Part shown: positions 11,304 to 23,007 of the stretch, piece by piece | Position numbering within the stretch: the first letter of the stretch is position 1 | How the letters are laid out: every line of letters starts with the position of its first letter | Origin: Myrica gale | Taxonomy: Eukaryota > Streptophyta > Magnoliopsida > Fagales > Myricaceae | Assembly: GCA_963930655.1 (NCBI GenBank) | Contig: OZ005615.1 | Coordinates: 10,868,001-10,932,000, forward strand | DNA length: 64,000 nt | Reading direction: 5' to 3' | Position numbers and translations under genes: made by a program | Notes under the pieces: model-generated | The model's input: the letters and a program-made list of their open reading frames with translations, nothing else | Databases searched by the model: none | Told to the model about the DNA's origin: nothing

Positions 11304-12079
11304 AGAAAAAAGATCTAGGAGTGATCGCCTACTCTAGAGAGAGGGGCCTTCTCTCTAGAATTTTCTCCTCCTTGTCCACCTGAACCTCCTCTCTCACCTC
11401 CTTCTATGGCGGAGCTCCTCCCGCCCTTTCCTCCTTTGCTATTTATATTTGTGACCGGATCCTTTAATAAACCCTCATTTTCAGCCACTTTTAGGGACTT
11501 TTTCAGCCGATTTTGTTGGCCAGATCTACGCTTTTCTGAAAGATTTTGAACACCACGACTGACGGGGACGACATCTACATCGACTAGAGAAGATTTCTGA
11601 ACCATCCAACCATCGTCGGAACAGTGCGTGTGATCTCACACACCCGTCCCTTTTTCTTCATTTTTCAGTGGCAGGTGGTCCTCTCCAGTATGCACGTGCC
11701 AGGTGGCTTGCACCTGGACGTCCAAGCGCTCCTTGTGGTCATCTCCGATGACCGGCTGGGCGGCGCGTGGATCTAACACGCCTCCCCATTTTTAGTTCTG
11801 GGCGGTTTATCGCCTCCAGCTACTGGATCTGCCACCATCTTCTACCATCGCCTTTTCTTCTCCTATGGTCATCTCAGCTTGCTGTCCTTTGTGAGCTTTC
11901 CACCCTTTATAGGTCTCTACCCGCCCTTTTGGGCTTGTGTTTGTAAGGCCGTTTGACCTCTTTGCTCGTTGGTCTGTCGCCTCTCTGGAGGGTCTGACAC
12001 GCCCCTTAAAGCTTGTACTTGAGGTTTTCAAACCTCATTGATCTTAATATAAGCTTGCTGTTTTGACTAAAAAAAATTG
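11304..12079 (+). mobile_element. LINE-like retroposon with A-rich 3' end and 12-bp TSD
   Basis: A 776-bp segment bounded by the direct repeat CAGAGTTTAATC (11292-11303 and 12080-12091). It ends in a short A-run after TTGCTGTTTTGACT, as expected of target-primed retroposition. It has pyrimidine-rich coding-like stretches but no reverse transcriptase, so it is a truncated or internally deleted LINE, or another retroposed sequence. The class is inferred only from the tail and TSD. Confidence 0.6.
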
Positions 12080-12223
12080 CAGAGTTTAATCCGTTTTAAT
12101 TTCCACTCTCTTTTAGGAGCTATTGGAAAGATCATCTAACACAACCAATTCTATTTTCTATGATTTTCTTCGTAGGTCTTTCCATTGCAGAGTTTAATCC
12201 ATTTTAATTTCCACTCTCTTTTC
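12076..12223. repeat. 40-bp direct repeat, 107 bp apart
   Basis: TTGCAGAGTTTAATCC followed by a TTTTAATTTCCACTCTCTTTT block occurs at about 12077-12115 and again at about 12184-12222. The first copy includes the right TSD of the retroposon. Confidence 0.7.
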
Positions 12224-12589
12224 TTTCTTCTTTTGTCTTTTCCTTCTTTGTTTATTGAATCATGGAAATCCATTCAGTGTCTCGTTAACTATCCTACTAA
12301 GGAGGAACCTATGCGACCTTTTTCCTGCAAACTAGGTTAGTTCAAGTTCGAATTGAAATATTCGGGTCCTCTCAGTTAAGATTTTATGTTTGTATGGTTG
12401 GTATAGGAAGGATCAGTCTCGAGTAGGATTGACATTCAAACCAAAAAAGAAGAAATGATTAAAAGTTGGAAAAACAACAGGAGCAGCATGCGGCGGACCT
12501 ACCTCTCTAATTACACTCTATGAGCCACCATGATGATCATCCATAAAACACATCAAATCTACAGTCAGCTAATCTTTTCTGCCATCACT
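12224..12589. other. spacer, no gene seen
   Basis: No ORF with recognisable content; probably decayed repeat sequence. Confidence 0.3.
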
Positions 12590-13066
12590 TGTAAATCAAG
12601 TGCTTGGTAATTGTGAATAGTGTTCTGGACTGATATTGGCAGAGGAAAAATCAGAAGAAAGCTGGACAGATTCGGGAGAAGAAGTAGAAGGGAGTTGGAC
12701 AGATTCAAGAAGAGAAAAATCAGGAACAAGAGTATGAACAACAAAGTCTGAATGAGGAGAATTAGATGGAGATAAAGCTGTTTTGAAAGGAAAGGAATGT
12801 TCATGGAAGATGACATCCCGAGAAACAAATGTAGATTGTGACCCAATATCTAGGAGTTTATATCCTTTGACACCAAAAGGATAATCCAGAAAAATACACT
12901 TGCGAGCCCTGGCTTCAAACTTGGATAGTGAGGTAAGGTATTGGTGGCAATGCAAAGACAATCGAATACCTTTAAATGTGCATAAGAAGGCTTGGCTTGA
13001 AGCAACAATTCATAAGGTGATTTGTTGTGAAGTAATGGTGAAGGAGTGCGATGAAAATGAAAATAC
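12590..13066 (-). mobile_element. copia pol fragment (end of integrase region)
   Basis: The minus-strand translation shows the stretch that follows the copia integrase core: RTPSPLLHNKSPYELL, then KPSYAHLKVFDCLC, then ARKCIFLDYPFGVKGYKLLD and FVSRDVIFHEHSFPF, followed by a Ser/Pro-rich linker. It lacks the integrase catalytic core, reverse transcriptase and LTRs. It is cut off at the left edge of the duplicated block that starts at about 13068. Confidence 0.75.
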
Positions 13067-13919
13067 CCTCAGTACGTCCTAGATATTACAGAAAATGACC
13101 TTATATATGATCTCTCACTGGACCCGATTCAGTTGATTTTTGATGTCTGATTTGGACCTAGAGCTTACGACCAGACTACCAGTAGGGCATGAGTCGTGAC
13201 CTCGTAATTAAACTAATCAGGCATCTACAACAACAACAAAAAACTAATCAGTCCTTTTCTGAAAAGTTGTGGATCGATCGGTGCGAAGTCGTAGGAGTCA
13301 AAACATATTGGCGAGTACTGTTGGAATTTAACATGGAGGGTAAGATCATGAACCTGCACCACAAGATTGGGATTTGGTTCGCTTTCATTACTTAAACAGT
13401 TAATATCTAGAGGCAGATAATTTTTTTTTAATCAACATTTCCTCTTTTATTCCATAAAACAGTAAGCAAAGCACAAACAAAAACCAAACCAGTCACGGAG
13501 TTTCAAACTCCTAAAATCAGGATATCTTCGAATCTAAATGCTCAGATCAAAGGGGTAGACGTTACTTGCATGCATGTTCAATGATGCACATCCCGACAAA
13601 CTCTTATTTCACCAATTTTGACCGACATAGATCTTCTCTAATGTTCTCAAAAATCAAGTATAGATTTGATAACGGACCTACTCATACAGAGAAAAAAAGA
13701 TAAATGCAGTGTATAATTAAAATATAACGTAGAAAGGAGAGACAACTATATATATAAGCGGTTCGGTTTAGAAGTCTTACGTCACTATAAAAGCCCTCTA
13801 TATCTATATTTTGTATTATAAGTCTATATAGATTGCAAGTCGAGGATTTCTATTTAAAAAGAATATACAAAACATAATAAAAAATATATTTCTACATTTA
13901 AATTTAAATCTTTTAATAT

Positions 13920-14075
13920 TGTTTGTTTTTCAAAATTTTACTTAAAATATTAATTTTATCAAACACACTTTAAAATTTTACTTTTACTTTTATCACTCAT
14001 TCACCTATTTTAATACTACCAAGTTTTTAACACTAACACAAAATTTTACTAAAATTTTGAAAACAAACCGCATGT
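13920..14075. mobile_element. foldback MITE in the duplicated block
   Basis: The arms GTTTGTTTTTCAAAATTTTA and the complement of AAAATTTTGAAAACAAAC face each other across an AT-rich centre. The copy-2 counterpart (about 30757-30880) has lost part of the left arm. Confidence 0.5.
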
Positions 14076-14469
14076 AAGATTTTAACAATATCTAATGTTA
14101 AAACTAAATCTCTAATATCGATAATCAACTAGCTAGATATCTAAAATCAATGATATGATCTGAAATTGATCATATGATATTATCTTTAACTTGAAGAAAT
14201 TAAAGGATAAAAATCTGTTACCTATGATCATTCATAAAATCTTTTACACCAACGCATTGACCAAAGACGAATATGTTACCTATGATCTCATAGGGTCATT
14301 CTACAAGTTGAGTCTGAAGTGTCACAGGCAACGAGTCAAATCAAGAATGCGTCCTCTCCATTGAGACCCACCGAGTGGATTCCCACCAGAACCCCATCTT
14401 TACAGTGAAAGATGAGTTTTTTTTTTCTCCTAAGCGGTGAAAGATGAGTTTAATATCCACTCGACCTGA

Positions 14470-14647
14470 TGGTGTTCGGTTAGTGTGTATTTTGATAATT
14501 TTTTGTTGTTTTGAGAATTTTTAGGTGATGTTAACTTTATTAGTATGCGTGTTGTAGTTATTTTTAAGTGATATTAAAAAACATGTTCGGTTTGTGTATT
14601 CTCAAGATTCAAAAAATCCTGAGAATACAAACAAAACGAACAAGCCC
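14470..14647. mobile_element. PIF/Harbinger-like MITE, copy 1
   Basis: The left end GGTGTTCGGTT and right end GAACAAGCCC are inverted. It matches 52218-52396 in inverted orientation, including GTGATGTTAACTTTATTA and the TCCTGAGAATAC motif. The right flank is TAA; the left TSD is degenerate. The matching place in the duplicated block (near 31273) has only a few different bases, an almost empty site. Confidence 0.7.
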
Positions 14648-15123
14648 TAAATTTTGGTGGTTGACCCCAGTGCACCATAGACTGGCCTATGCTATATATC
14701 TAATGCACGACTGACATCTGCCCTTCTGCTCTTTTAGCAGTACCATCATTGCATGCTCATTGTGGTGATCGGCTCTGCACTGGAGCATATTTCTTCTTTC
14801 TGGTAGTCTTTGGGTGCCAAATTATGTCCGTTTTTCAAGATTTCGAACTTTTGGAAAGAAATGAGAATATGGTGATCGATACTGACTCGCAACTGGCAAT
14901 AGAAAAGTAGAGAACAATCAAACAGGAAAGCGTGTGCAAGGCATGCCGTGCAAAACATACATAGATGATTCATGCAGATGCAAAACAAGTAAAAGAGGAA
15001 AGGAAACCAATACAATAAAACAAACAAAAGCACCAACCCAAAATTAGTTGAACATTCAAAATGCAGGCTTCTAATTTATGATGAGTGGCTGCAATTGCAT
15101 CTATTTAAAATAGGAGCGCGCGC

Positions 15124-15145
15124 ATATATATATATATATATATAT
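15124..15145. repeat. TA microsatellite
   Basis: About 11 TA units; the duplicated copy near 31887 has a similar run of different length. Confidence 0.8.
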
Positions 15146-16207
15146 TTAAAATAGGAGCACTTTATCACAGAACCAGCAAACCCAAAGAATTAAACACCAG
15201 TAAATATTTTGCCAACCTATCTTGAGGTTAAATACTGGCAAAATTTGCGTGTTTTTAATGGCTGTCTTATATATACATCCACATGTTAAACAATATTTAT
15301 TTGTGTGCATAGAGTGGAATTGGTGAGGAGACATATCAGCATTTTCCATTAATTTGATGCCGTAATGAAATTCTTTTAAGTTGTCAGAAGGACACGTAGT
15401 TACGTAGGGATGAAAAATGTATTTCTTCCTCTATAAAATACATTTAAGGACCATGAATACTATAGCCACTAAAGAAAGAGGTCAAGAATTTAATACTGTA
15501 TTACTAAAGCTATAGCGTCATTATATGTTATCCACGAAATGGTCCATCTTGATTGTCAATACGCGGCTTGGTGTCATTCTCCAAAGCACTTTGGTGCTGG
15601 TTAATATCCAGCTGAAGCCCTGCAGGTTGAAGCCGAGTGTTATTAGAGGATGAAGAAAATAATGGTGAAAGGTGAGATGGCCTACTTGGAAGTTTGAACA
15701 GAGTCTGGCAGAGAGAAGGAAATGGCAGGAAAAATTGAGTGAGGCGTGAAAAGATGGAGACGCGGTTGGCGCATTAATCATGGAGATTGGAGAGCTCCCC
15801 AGGAAAAGGTATGGTTAGTGCTGAGTGATGTTGTCAACACGCTTGCCTGATATAATCACTCTCGTCTCATGTGTAATTCTTTTTACTAGTGGAGGTAGGA
15901 AAATGGCCTCCCTCCACTGAAATTAGGCATTCACATTTTGACGTTGAGATAGCTTGATTATCAGAAAACTGCTTTTTAAAAATGGTTGGGTGGGGAATGT
16001 TTTCAAGGAGTGAATTCCATAACGAAGTAAGAAAAACGTGACCCATGATAAGGAAGATTGGAGAATGATTTTTGTCATATATATAGAATTTAGACAACAT
16101 AAGAACTGTGAAAAAACTTTCTTCCATATATCGAAAGTCTATTGTTTTCGGTCACCCACTCTTTCTGCCTAGCACAATGTAAATAATAGTTTTACCGATC
16201 TGATCCT

Positions 16208-16441
16208 TATTAGAATCTAGATTTATATATAATTCTCTAGAAGCTACAAATGTTATACTTGTATTGTACGATGGTTAAGTTGTTTAGTTCTGTTATACAG
16301 AAAACTCATGTATATATAAACAACTGTTATCTCATTAATAAAATACATGAGGAATTATTCATTTACAGTTTCAATATGGTATAAGAGGATTTTCTCTGAA
16401 TTCTCAAACACTTCCGCAATCTTTCTTCTCTTCTCTTGCTT
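16208..16441 (+). mobile_element. copia 2-type 5' LTR plus primer site and leader, truncated
   Basis: 16208-16376 matches the 180-bp LTR of the copia element at 33063 but lacks a 10-bp piece near the start. It is followed by a primer-binding site (from 16377) and about 60 bp of leader, where homology stops. The same ATCCT that forms the TSD of copia 2 precedes it (16203-16207). It is therefore part of the segmental duplication, not an independent insertion. Confidence 0.85.
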
Positions 16442-16446
16442 TAGAA

Positions 16447-16870
16447 CATAAACGTGCACCGAATTTGGACGAACCTTACAAGCCAAGTTTATATCACTAA
16501 AATTACGGAAAGAAAATTGTGGCCAAAAACAGCCATGCCCGTGGCCACATTATTCAAAAGAAAAGCTTCACTTGTGCGAAGTATTACATGCCATATTTTT
16601 ATAATCCTTATTCTTGTTGCATCTACCATATGATTTGAGGAAGAGGCAGCCGCTAGTGATTCCCGCCGCAACCATTGTAGCAATTTGCCATATAGCCTTC
16701 CACTTCATCCATATCTGTCCAGTCAAGAATGTCACAGAGAATCACATTACGCCAAAAAAGAAAAGAAAAGAAGAAGGCAATGGAAATAACCTCCTCAACA
16801 AATAAACTAGTCAAACCTCAGTCATATTTAAGGGAGAAGATTGTCTATTAAAAATAAACAAAGATTGTTC
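16447..16870. other. 3' flank of cysteine-rich copy B
   Basis: 16450-16600 matches 7641-7785 (CGTGCACCGAATT, TGGCCAAAAACAGCCAT, GAAGTATTACATGCC). The 64-codon minus-strand ORF here is probably intron or 3' region rather than exon, because no spliced continuation could be fixed. Confidence 0.5.
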
Positions 16871-17224
16871 TGTGCTACTTACCCAACTCATAATTGGTAT
16901 TTATTGAGTCTGAACAACGACTAATACAATCAATGGCAAAAGATGGGGGATGGGTACCACATAATTCTTTGGTACATTCACCAAAACAATATGTGAACGT
17001 TCCGGGAGCCCTTCTCCTATACAGTCTATAGCAACCTGCGGCACATCTAATAATGCATTTTGCAACAATTAACCTTTTAAATCTATCGAGTGGTGGAGGG
17101 GACGACATGTCATGGCGAGGAAAGCCTAAGGGAGGGAAAGAGGGTGGAGTGGTGGCTGGAGAAAGAAAGCGAGCGGGAATCAAGAGAGGAGGAGGATGGG
17201 GATGAGAATTAGAGGGAGGGAAGG

Positions 17225-17432
17225 TATTACAGACCAATTAGTCTACAACGGCAACTTACCATACTTAGTCTCCAACGGCACCTTACCTTGTCTAGCACAT
17301 TATTCCTATAGTTGATTTTATTTCCTTTTACACACTTTCTTCCTTATATTATTTATACATGTATATGTCAACCATAGCAATATACAGAGCATTCTACAAC
17401 AATTCTCGATCTCTATTTTCCTACTCTTAACA
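17225..17432 (+). repeat. copia 1 5' LTR
   Basis: 208 bp, TATTACAG to CTTAACA, followed at once by the primer-binding site. No mismatch to the 3' LTR was seen in a base-by-base reading. Confidence 0.95.
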
Positions 17433-17457
17433 TGGTATCAGAGCAGTGAAATTTCTC

Positions 17458-20400
17458 ATGTCTACATCTAAATCTAATTCGGAGGTCTCCCCTCCCCTTC
17501 CCAATCCATCCAATACTCAACTCGATGCCTCTTCTCCATTTTTTCTCCATTCCTCTGATTATCCTGGTGCTATTTTAGTCTCAACACTTCTCAATGGTGA
17601 CAATTACCTCCGATGGCAGCGTGCTATGAAAATTGCTCTCAATGCCAAGCACAAGCTCGGCTTTGTTGATGGATCCCTTCCCAAATCCACTACTTCCTCC
17701 GCTGCTATCCAACTCTGGGAACGCTGTAGTGATATGGTTCTGTCATGGCTTCTCAATTCCATTGACAGATCCATATCCGACAGCCTCATCTATCACACTA
17801 CTCCTCGTGAGGTTTGGCTTGACCTCCAGGACCGATTCTCTCAATCCAACAACCCACGTATATTTCAACTCAAGAGGGATATCTCCCTCCTCACACAAGA
17901 CACCCGATCTCTCTCCCTATATTTCACCACTCTCAAAGGCTATTGGGATGAACTCTCTGTTCTCCAGCCCGTCCCTCCTTGCACGTGTGGCACACTTCAA
18001 ACAACTCAACTTCTCAATGAAACAGAACGTACCTTCCAATTTCTCATCGGCCTCCATGATTCCTATGCATCTGTTCGGAGTCAGATCCTTGCCATGGATC
18101 CCTTGCCTCCTCTCTCTAAAATCTATTCCATTCTACATCAGGAGGAGCGGCAGCGTTTGCTGCATCTTCCCACTCCTCAGCCTGAGGCCACAGCCATGGC
18201 AGCCAACCGAAGCTATCCTCCTCCCTCCGACATGCGTGGCCGTGGCAGAGGACGTCCACAATGCAGCTTCTGCCACCGTGCAGGCCACTGGAGGGACAAA
18301 TGTTTCCAGCTGCACGGGTACCCTCCAGGCCACCGCCATGCCTCTTCCCGTGCTCCTCCCGACTCCTCCAACAGCTCCCATGGCTTCTCATCCGCAGCAC
18401 ATCTCAGCTCTGTCTCTGGAGCCTCTCCTGCAACACACGGCGCTGACCTCTCCTCGCAAGTCTCTCCAAAGCTCACGGCTGACCTAGTGCAATCTCTCAT
18501 GGATTTTGCCCTTTCCAAAAATGCCCATGCCAACACAGCCCTAGCCCCTCCTTCGGCCAACACTGCTGGACGCCACTTATTGGACTTGTTGAATTCCCAT
18601 TCTGCCCCTGCGTCAACCTCCACTTCTCCTTCAATTAATTTCGCGGGTAATATTGCGTCCTGCAACTCAGTTTTCAATTTCTCACATGACTGGATTATTG
18701 ATTCTGGTGCTTCCGATCACATGGTTTCTCAATTATCTTATCTTACTGATGTTACTTCTCTTGCTTTTCCTTGTCCGATTAAGTTACCTACCGGTGAAAT
18801 TGTTTCTATTACTCAATCCGGGACCGTCTATTTAACTCCCCATTTAATTCTTCGTAATGTTCTTTTTGTTCCTCAATTTAAATTCAATTTATTATCTATT
18901 AGTAAACTTACCACTGATCTCAATTGCGTTGCTCTTTTTTCCTCAAATTTATGTATATTTCAGGACCGTGTAACGAAGAGGCTGATTGGAACGGGTGAGG
19001 TTCGTGATGGACTCTACCATTGCACATTTCCATCCGGCTCCGCTTTTCATTCCACTCGTGTGCTTTCACCACAACTTTGGCACGCTCGTCTTGGTCACCC
19101 CTCGATGAAATGTCTCCCTACGTCCCTTAATCTTTCTCATTCTCCTTTTCCTTGTGATATTTGTTCTCGTGCTAAACATACTCGACTTCCTTTTTCTTTA
19201 AATTTGAATAAAAGCACGGTTTGTTTTAATCGCCTCTATTGTGATATTTGGGGTGGCTATTCCACACCCTCCCTTTCTGGTGCCCATTATTTTTTAACTA
19301 TCGTTGATGATTAACTATCGTTGATGATTACTTTCGTGTCACATGGGTTTTTTTAATGCGTTTTAAATCCGACACTTATAATTGTTTAAAATATTTTTTT
19401 TCTCTTATTCGTACTCAATTTAATAAAACTATCAAATTTATTCGCACTGACAATGGCCAAGAATTTCTTTCTCACAACATGCAACAACTATTTTCCGACC
19501 TTGGCGTTTTTCGTGAAAGGACGTGCGTCGAGACCCCGCAACAAAATGGTGTTGCTGAACGGAAACATCGTCATCTCCTCAATGTGGCCCGATGTCTTCG
19601 TTTTCATGCACATCTTCCTCTTCAATTTTGGGGTGAATGTATTTTAACTGCTACTTATCTTATTAATCGCACTCCTTCTCCTAGTCTTCATAATATTTCT
19701 CCTTACGAACTTCTTTTTCAAAAACCTCCTTCTTATGCTCACTTACGTACTTTTGGTTGCTTATGTTACGCCCAAACACTTTCCTCTCATCGTGATAAAT
19801 TTTCTCCACGTGCTACCCGCTGCCTTTTCCTCGGATACCCGGCACATCATCATGCTTATCGTGTCTACGACCTCACGACCCATAGCCTTTTCTTCTCTCG
19901 TGACGTCACTTTCGAAGAACATCTTTTCCCTTTTCATAACCCCTCTCTCCATCCTTCCTCTACTCATGTCCTTCCTCTCCCTATTTTGGATCTTTCTTCT
20001 CCCTCTACCCCTCCTCCTTCTACTTCTGTTTTGTCTCCTCCCCCTCCTACTACCGCTTCTTCTCCTCCTCCTCCTCCTCCTCTTCCACCTTCCTCTGCTC
20101 GCTCTCGTCGTACCACTCAACCTCCTCCCTACCTTCGTGACTATCTCTGTCCTACTCTCCCTTCGTCCGTCACGCCTTCCCCGTCCTCTCACCCTCCCTC
20201 AGGTACAGTTCATTGCCTCTCGTCTCATTTATCTTATCATCGATTTAACAAACATCATTTAGCTTTTCTTTCTTCATTAGCTCAACAGGATGATCCTACC
20301 ACTTATTCCGCTGCCAACCGCCACGCTCACTGGCGCGACGCTATGGCCGCTGAAATTCGAGCTCTTGAGGACAATCAAACCTGGTCTTTACAGCCTCTTC

Positions 20401-21827
20401 CCCCTGGTAAAACCCCTATTGGCTGTAAATGGGTTTTTAAAACCAAGCTTCGTGCTGATGGCACCATTGAGCGTTACAAAGCTCGCCTCGTCGCTAAAGG
20501 ATATACCCAGGTTGAAGGCCTTGATTATCACGATACTTTTGCTCCTGTTGCTAAACTTGTCACTGTTAGATGTGTCCTTGCAGTTGCAGCTTCTAAACAT
20601 TGGTCGCTCCATCAGTTAGACGTCCACAACGCCTTTCTCCACGGTGATCTTGATGAAGAAGTCTATATGACTCCACCACCCGGTTATTGCCGTGAGGGGG
20701 AGTCTCGTGTTTGTCGCTTACACAAATCCCTTTATGGCCTCAAGCAAGCTTCTCGCAATTGGTTTTCCAAACTTTCTTCTGTTCTTTTATCTGCTGGTTT
20801 TCGCCAATCGCACGCTGATCATTCTCTTTTCACTCATTCCATGGCATCGTCTTTTACTCTTATTCTCATATATGTTGACGACATTCTTTTGGCAGGTAAT
20901 GATCCATCTCACATCCAACTCATCAAGGATCTCCTCGGGCAACGCTTCCGTATCAAAGACCTTGGCCCGCTGAAGTTTTTCTTGGGGTTGGAAATTGCTC
21001 GCTCTCCCTCCGGCATTTTCCTCAACCAGCGGAAGTATGCTCTTGACATCCTCACCGACTGTGGTCATCTCGGCACCCGCCCCGCTCACACTCCCATGGA
21101 ACAGAATCTCAAGCTCACAGCAGATGACGGTGATCCCTTGCCCGACCCCAGCATCTATCGTCGCCTTGTTGGCCGCCTCATCTACCTCACCATCACTCGT
21201 CCAGACATTGTCTTCGCCGTCAACATTCTTAGCCAATTCATGCACGCCCCACGGCAACCCCATTATGACGCTGCCCTTCGCATCTTACGCTATCTCAAAG
21301 CTACTCCTGGACAAGGCCTTTTTTATCCTACTGAGAATTCTCTCCAGGTCTCCGCTTATTCCGACTCTGATTGGGCTAGCTGTCCCACCACTCGCCGCTC
21401 CACCACAGGTTTTTTTATCCAGCTCGGCACCAGTCCTATCTCTTGGCGCACCAAGAAGCAACCTACTGTCTCTCGCTCTTCCGCTGAAGCTGAATACCGT
21501 GCCATGGCCTCCGCCACATGCGAACTTATTTGGCTGCACACCTTACTCCACGACCTTACTATTCCTCATTCTCAGCCCATGCATCTCTACTGTGACAACC
21601 AGGCTGCACTTCATATTGCGAAAAATCCGGTTTTTCACGAGCGCACCAAACATATTGAAATCGACTGCCACATTGTTCGTGACAAACTTCGGAATGGCCT
21701 TCTCTCCCTTGCTCATGTTCCTGCTCAACAACAGCTTGCCGACATCTTCACTAAAGCATTGGGACGTGACCTCTTTGATACTTTATCTAGCAAGTTGGGC
21801 CTTTCGAATCTTCATGCTCCAACTTGA
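17458..21827 (+). pseudogene. copia 1 gag-pol, broken by a 17-bp tandem duplication
   Basis: The first frame (ATG 17458 to TAA 19314) carries the gag domain (NYLRWQRAMKIAL), a CX2CX4HX4C zinc knuckle (about 18262-18302), the protease motif DSGASDH (about 18700) and the gag-pre-integrase motif HARLGHPS. The integrase start is then cut by a stop. The second frame (to 21827) carries the rest of integrase, reverse transcriptase with YVDD (about 20872), and RNase H. The break is caused by an exact 17-bp tandem duplication (19295-19311 and 19312-19328), which shifts the frame and creates the TAA. No other lesion is evident. The polyprotein would otherwise be about 1,450 residues, typical for copia. 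Confidence 0.93.
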
Positions 21828-21834
21828 GGGGGAG

Positions 21835-22042
21835 TATTACAGACCAATTAGTCTACAACGGCAACTTACCATACTTAGTCTCCAACGGCACCTTACCTTG
21901 TCTAGCACATTATTCCTATAGTTGATTTTATTTCCTTTTACACACTTTCTTCCTTATATTATTTATACATGTATATGTCAACCATAGCAATATACAGAGC
22001 ATTCTACAACAATTCTCGATCTCTATTTTCCTACTCTTAACA
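21835..22042 (+). repeat. copia 1 3' LTR
   Basis: 208 bp, directly after the polypurine tract and before the TSD GAAGG at 22043-22047. Identical by eye to the 5' LTR. Confidence 0.95.
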
Positions 22043-22129
22043 GAAGGCTTCATAGTTTTGTACTGCAACAAGTTTAGGCATGATATTCAACACCACCAGA
22101 AGCCTTATCATTGCATTTGCATGATCCAT

Positions 22130-22350
22130 TTCTCTCCAATTTCTATGGTTTTTCGTAATTTAGAAGCAGTCAGGGATAACTCAGAATTTATAGTGTCCAA
22201 ATCCATTTTGTGCACGACTTTTGGAGAGTATTCAAAAGGTGGATTGGCTTAAACTTGAGATCAATTGATTCTTGAATAAAATTACACAAATTATTTACTT
22301 GAAATGAAGGGTCGTTTAAGAAAGACGACTTTTGGCAAAGCAGCGTAGGC
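22130..22350 (-). promoter_or_regulatory. promoter region of cysteine-rich copy B
   Basis: Contains TATAAA (minus, 22187-22192) about 60 bp upstream of the ATG, a GTGCACGACTTTTGGA block (22210-22225) and an ACTTTTGGCAAAG block near 22328. All recur at like distances upstream of copies A and C and in the flank-only copy at 23008-23240. Conservation across decayed copies could reflect common descent only. Confidence 0.5.
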
Positions 22351-22716
22351 CTTCAAAAGGCTGTGTGCAATATAGAATCCAACGAAAAAACAGTTAACAA
22401 ACGAATTATATTAATGGTTAACCCAGAGCCATGGCTCTGTACAATATATAAACAATTAAGTGGAATAATATGCAAGGACGTCCATAACAGTTTCATATAT
22501 CACAGGGGACAAATAATTAAGTGGAATTTTTTCGTGTCATTGTTGTCCACTGAAATTTTGTTTCCAGCACTACGAGCTACGACCAAACCTGTGTGGATTC
22601 ATATGTAATGTTCTAATGAAAGCCTCAACGAGATAGCCTATGATGTTGTACTATCGGCCCTAAGTATTGGACGAAGGGATTAGAAACACGACAACTCTGT
22701 TTAGAAGCAGTCAGGA
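22351..22716. other. spacer, no gene seen
   Basis: Short ORFs only; nothing recognised. Confidence 0.3.
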
Positions 22717-22999
22717 CAGGACCGGCTCAATAAAAAATTAGCCAAAGGCCATATTAAAAATTAGGCCTTTTTATATCAATTTTTTAAAAAAATATTTAAA
22801 ATTTTATTTAAAAATAATTTTCCAGATATAAAATTACTAATCAAGTGGGCTAAATCTCATTTTTTTTTAATTTATTTGTTCATCATGTATTTAAGGGCCT
22901 TTTTATTTTTATTTTTCTTTTAAATTATGGGGCCTCTTGCTCAAAGTGGGGCCTTAGGCAACTGCCTGCCTAAATTGCCCAAAGGTTGAGCCGGCCCTG
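22717..22999. mobile_element. hAT-like MITE, CAGGGCCGGC family, copy 2
   Basis: 283 bp, CAGGACCGGCTCAA to TTGAGCCGGCCCTG, with a perfect 8-bp TSD AGTCAGGA (22709-22716, 23000-23007). It is inserted in a second copy of the 5' leader and promoter of the cysteine-rich family: TTTAGAAGCAGTCAGG lies before it and CCCAGAATTTATAGTG after it. Confidence 0.92.
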
Positions 23000-23007
23000 A
23001 GTCAGGA

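Larger units (their letters stand above)
13068..16441. repeat. segmental duplication, copy 1
   Basis: Near-identical by eye to 29914-33309, in the same orientation, from TACGTCCTAGATATTAC to the leader of a copia element (CTTCTTCTCTTCTCTT). Differences include a PIF-like MITE present only here (14470-14647), a SINE present only in copy 2, and a deletion of about 45 bp in copy 2 between AAAATTTTAC direct repeats. It contains no supported gene. Its left edge abuts the copia fragment and its right edge abuts the flank of cysteine-rich copy B. Confidence 0.9.
17225..22042 (+). mobile_element. Ty1-copia LTR retrotransposon (copia 1), young
   Basis: A 4,818-bp element with 208-bp LTRs that are identical by eye, a 5-bp TSD (GAAGG), a primer-binding site matching initiator Met-tRNA (TGGTATCAGAGC, 17433-17444) and a polypurine tract at about 21826-21834. 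The domain order gag, protease, integrase, reverse transcriptase, RNase H is that of Ty1-copia. The LTR starts TATTA rather than the usual TGTTA, in both copies. It is inserted in the exon of the cysteine-rich gene copy B, on the opposite strand to that gene. Confidence 0.97.
16883..22129 (-). pseudogene. eight-cysteine secreted protein, copy B, split by copia 1
   Basis: The 5' part (ATG at 22127-22129, signal peptide, to 22048) and the 3' part (17219 to a splice donor at 16882-16881, TTGG|GTAAGT) belong to one exon cut by the 4.8-kb element at 17225-22042. The 5-bp TSD GAAGG (17220-17224, 22043-22047) lies inside the proline-rich linker. With the element and one TSD left out, the reading frame runs through without a stop, so the gene was apparently intact when hit. 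The cysteine framework is complete: KCIIRCAAGC, YCFGECTKELC and DCISRC, the same spacing as in the gene at 25074-25621. A TATA box lies at 22187-22192. Confidence 0.8.

Noticed and set aside
11807..12031. Minus-strand ORF in the retroposon
   Set aside because: Short, no motif, antisense to the retroposon's apparent orientation.
16489..16683. 64-codon minus-strand ORF downstream of cysteine-rich copy B
   Set aside because: Homologous sequence in copy A is read only because of a deletion joining it to the exon; more likely intron or 3' flank.
19761..20192. Long Arg/Gly-rich minus-strand ORF inside copia 1, and other opposite-strand ORFs in 17.4-21.9 kb
   Set aside because: Shadows of the pyrimidine-rich coding strand of gag-pol.
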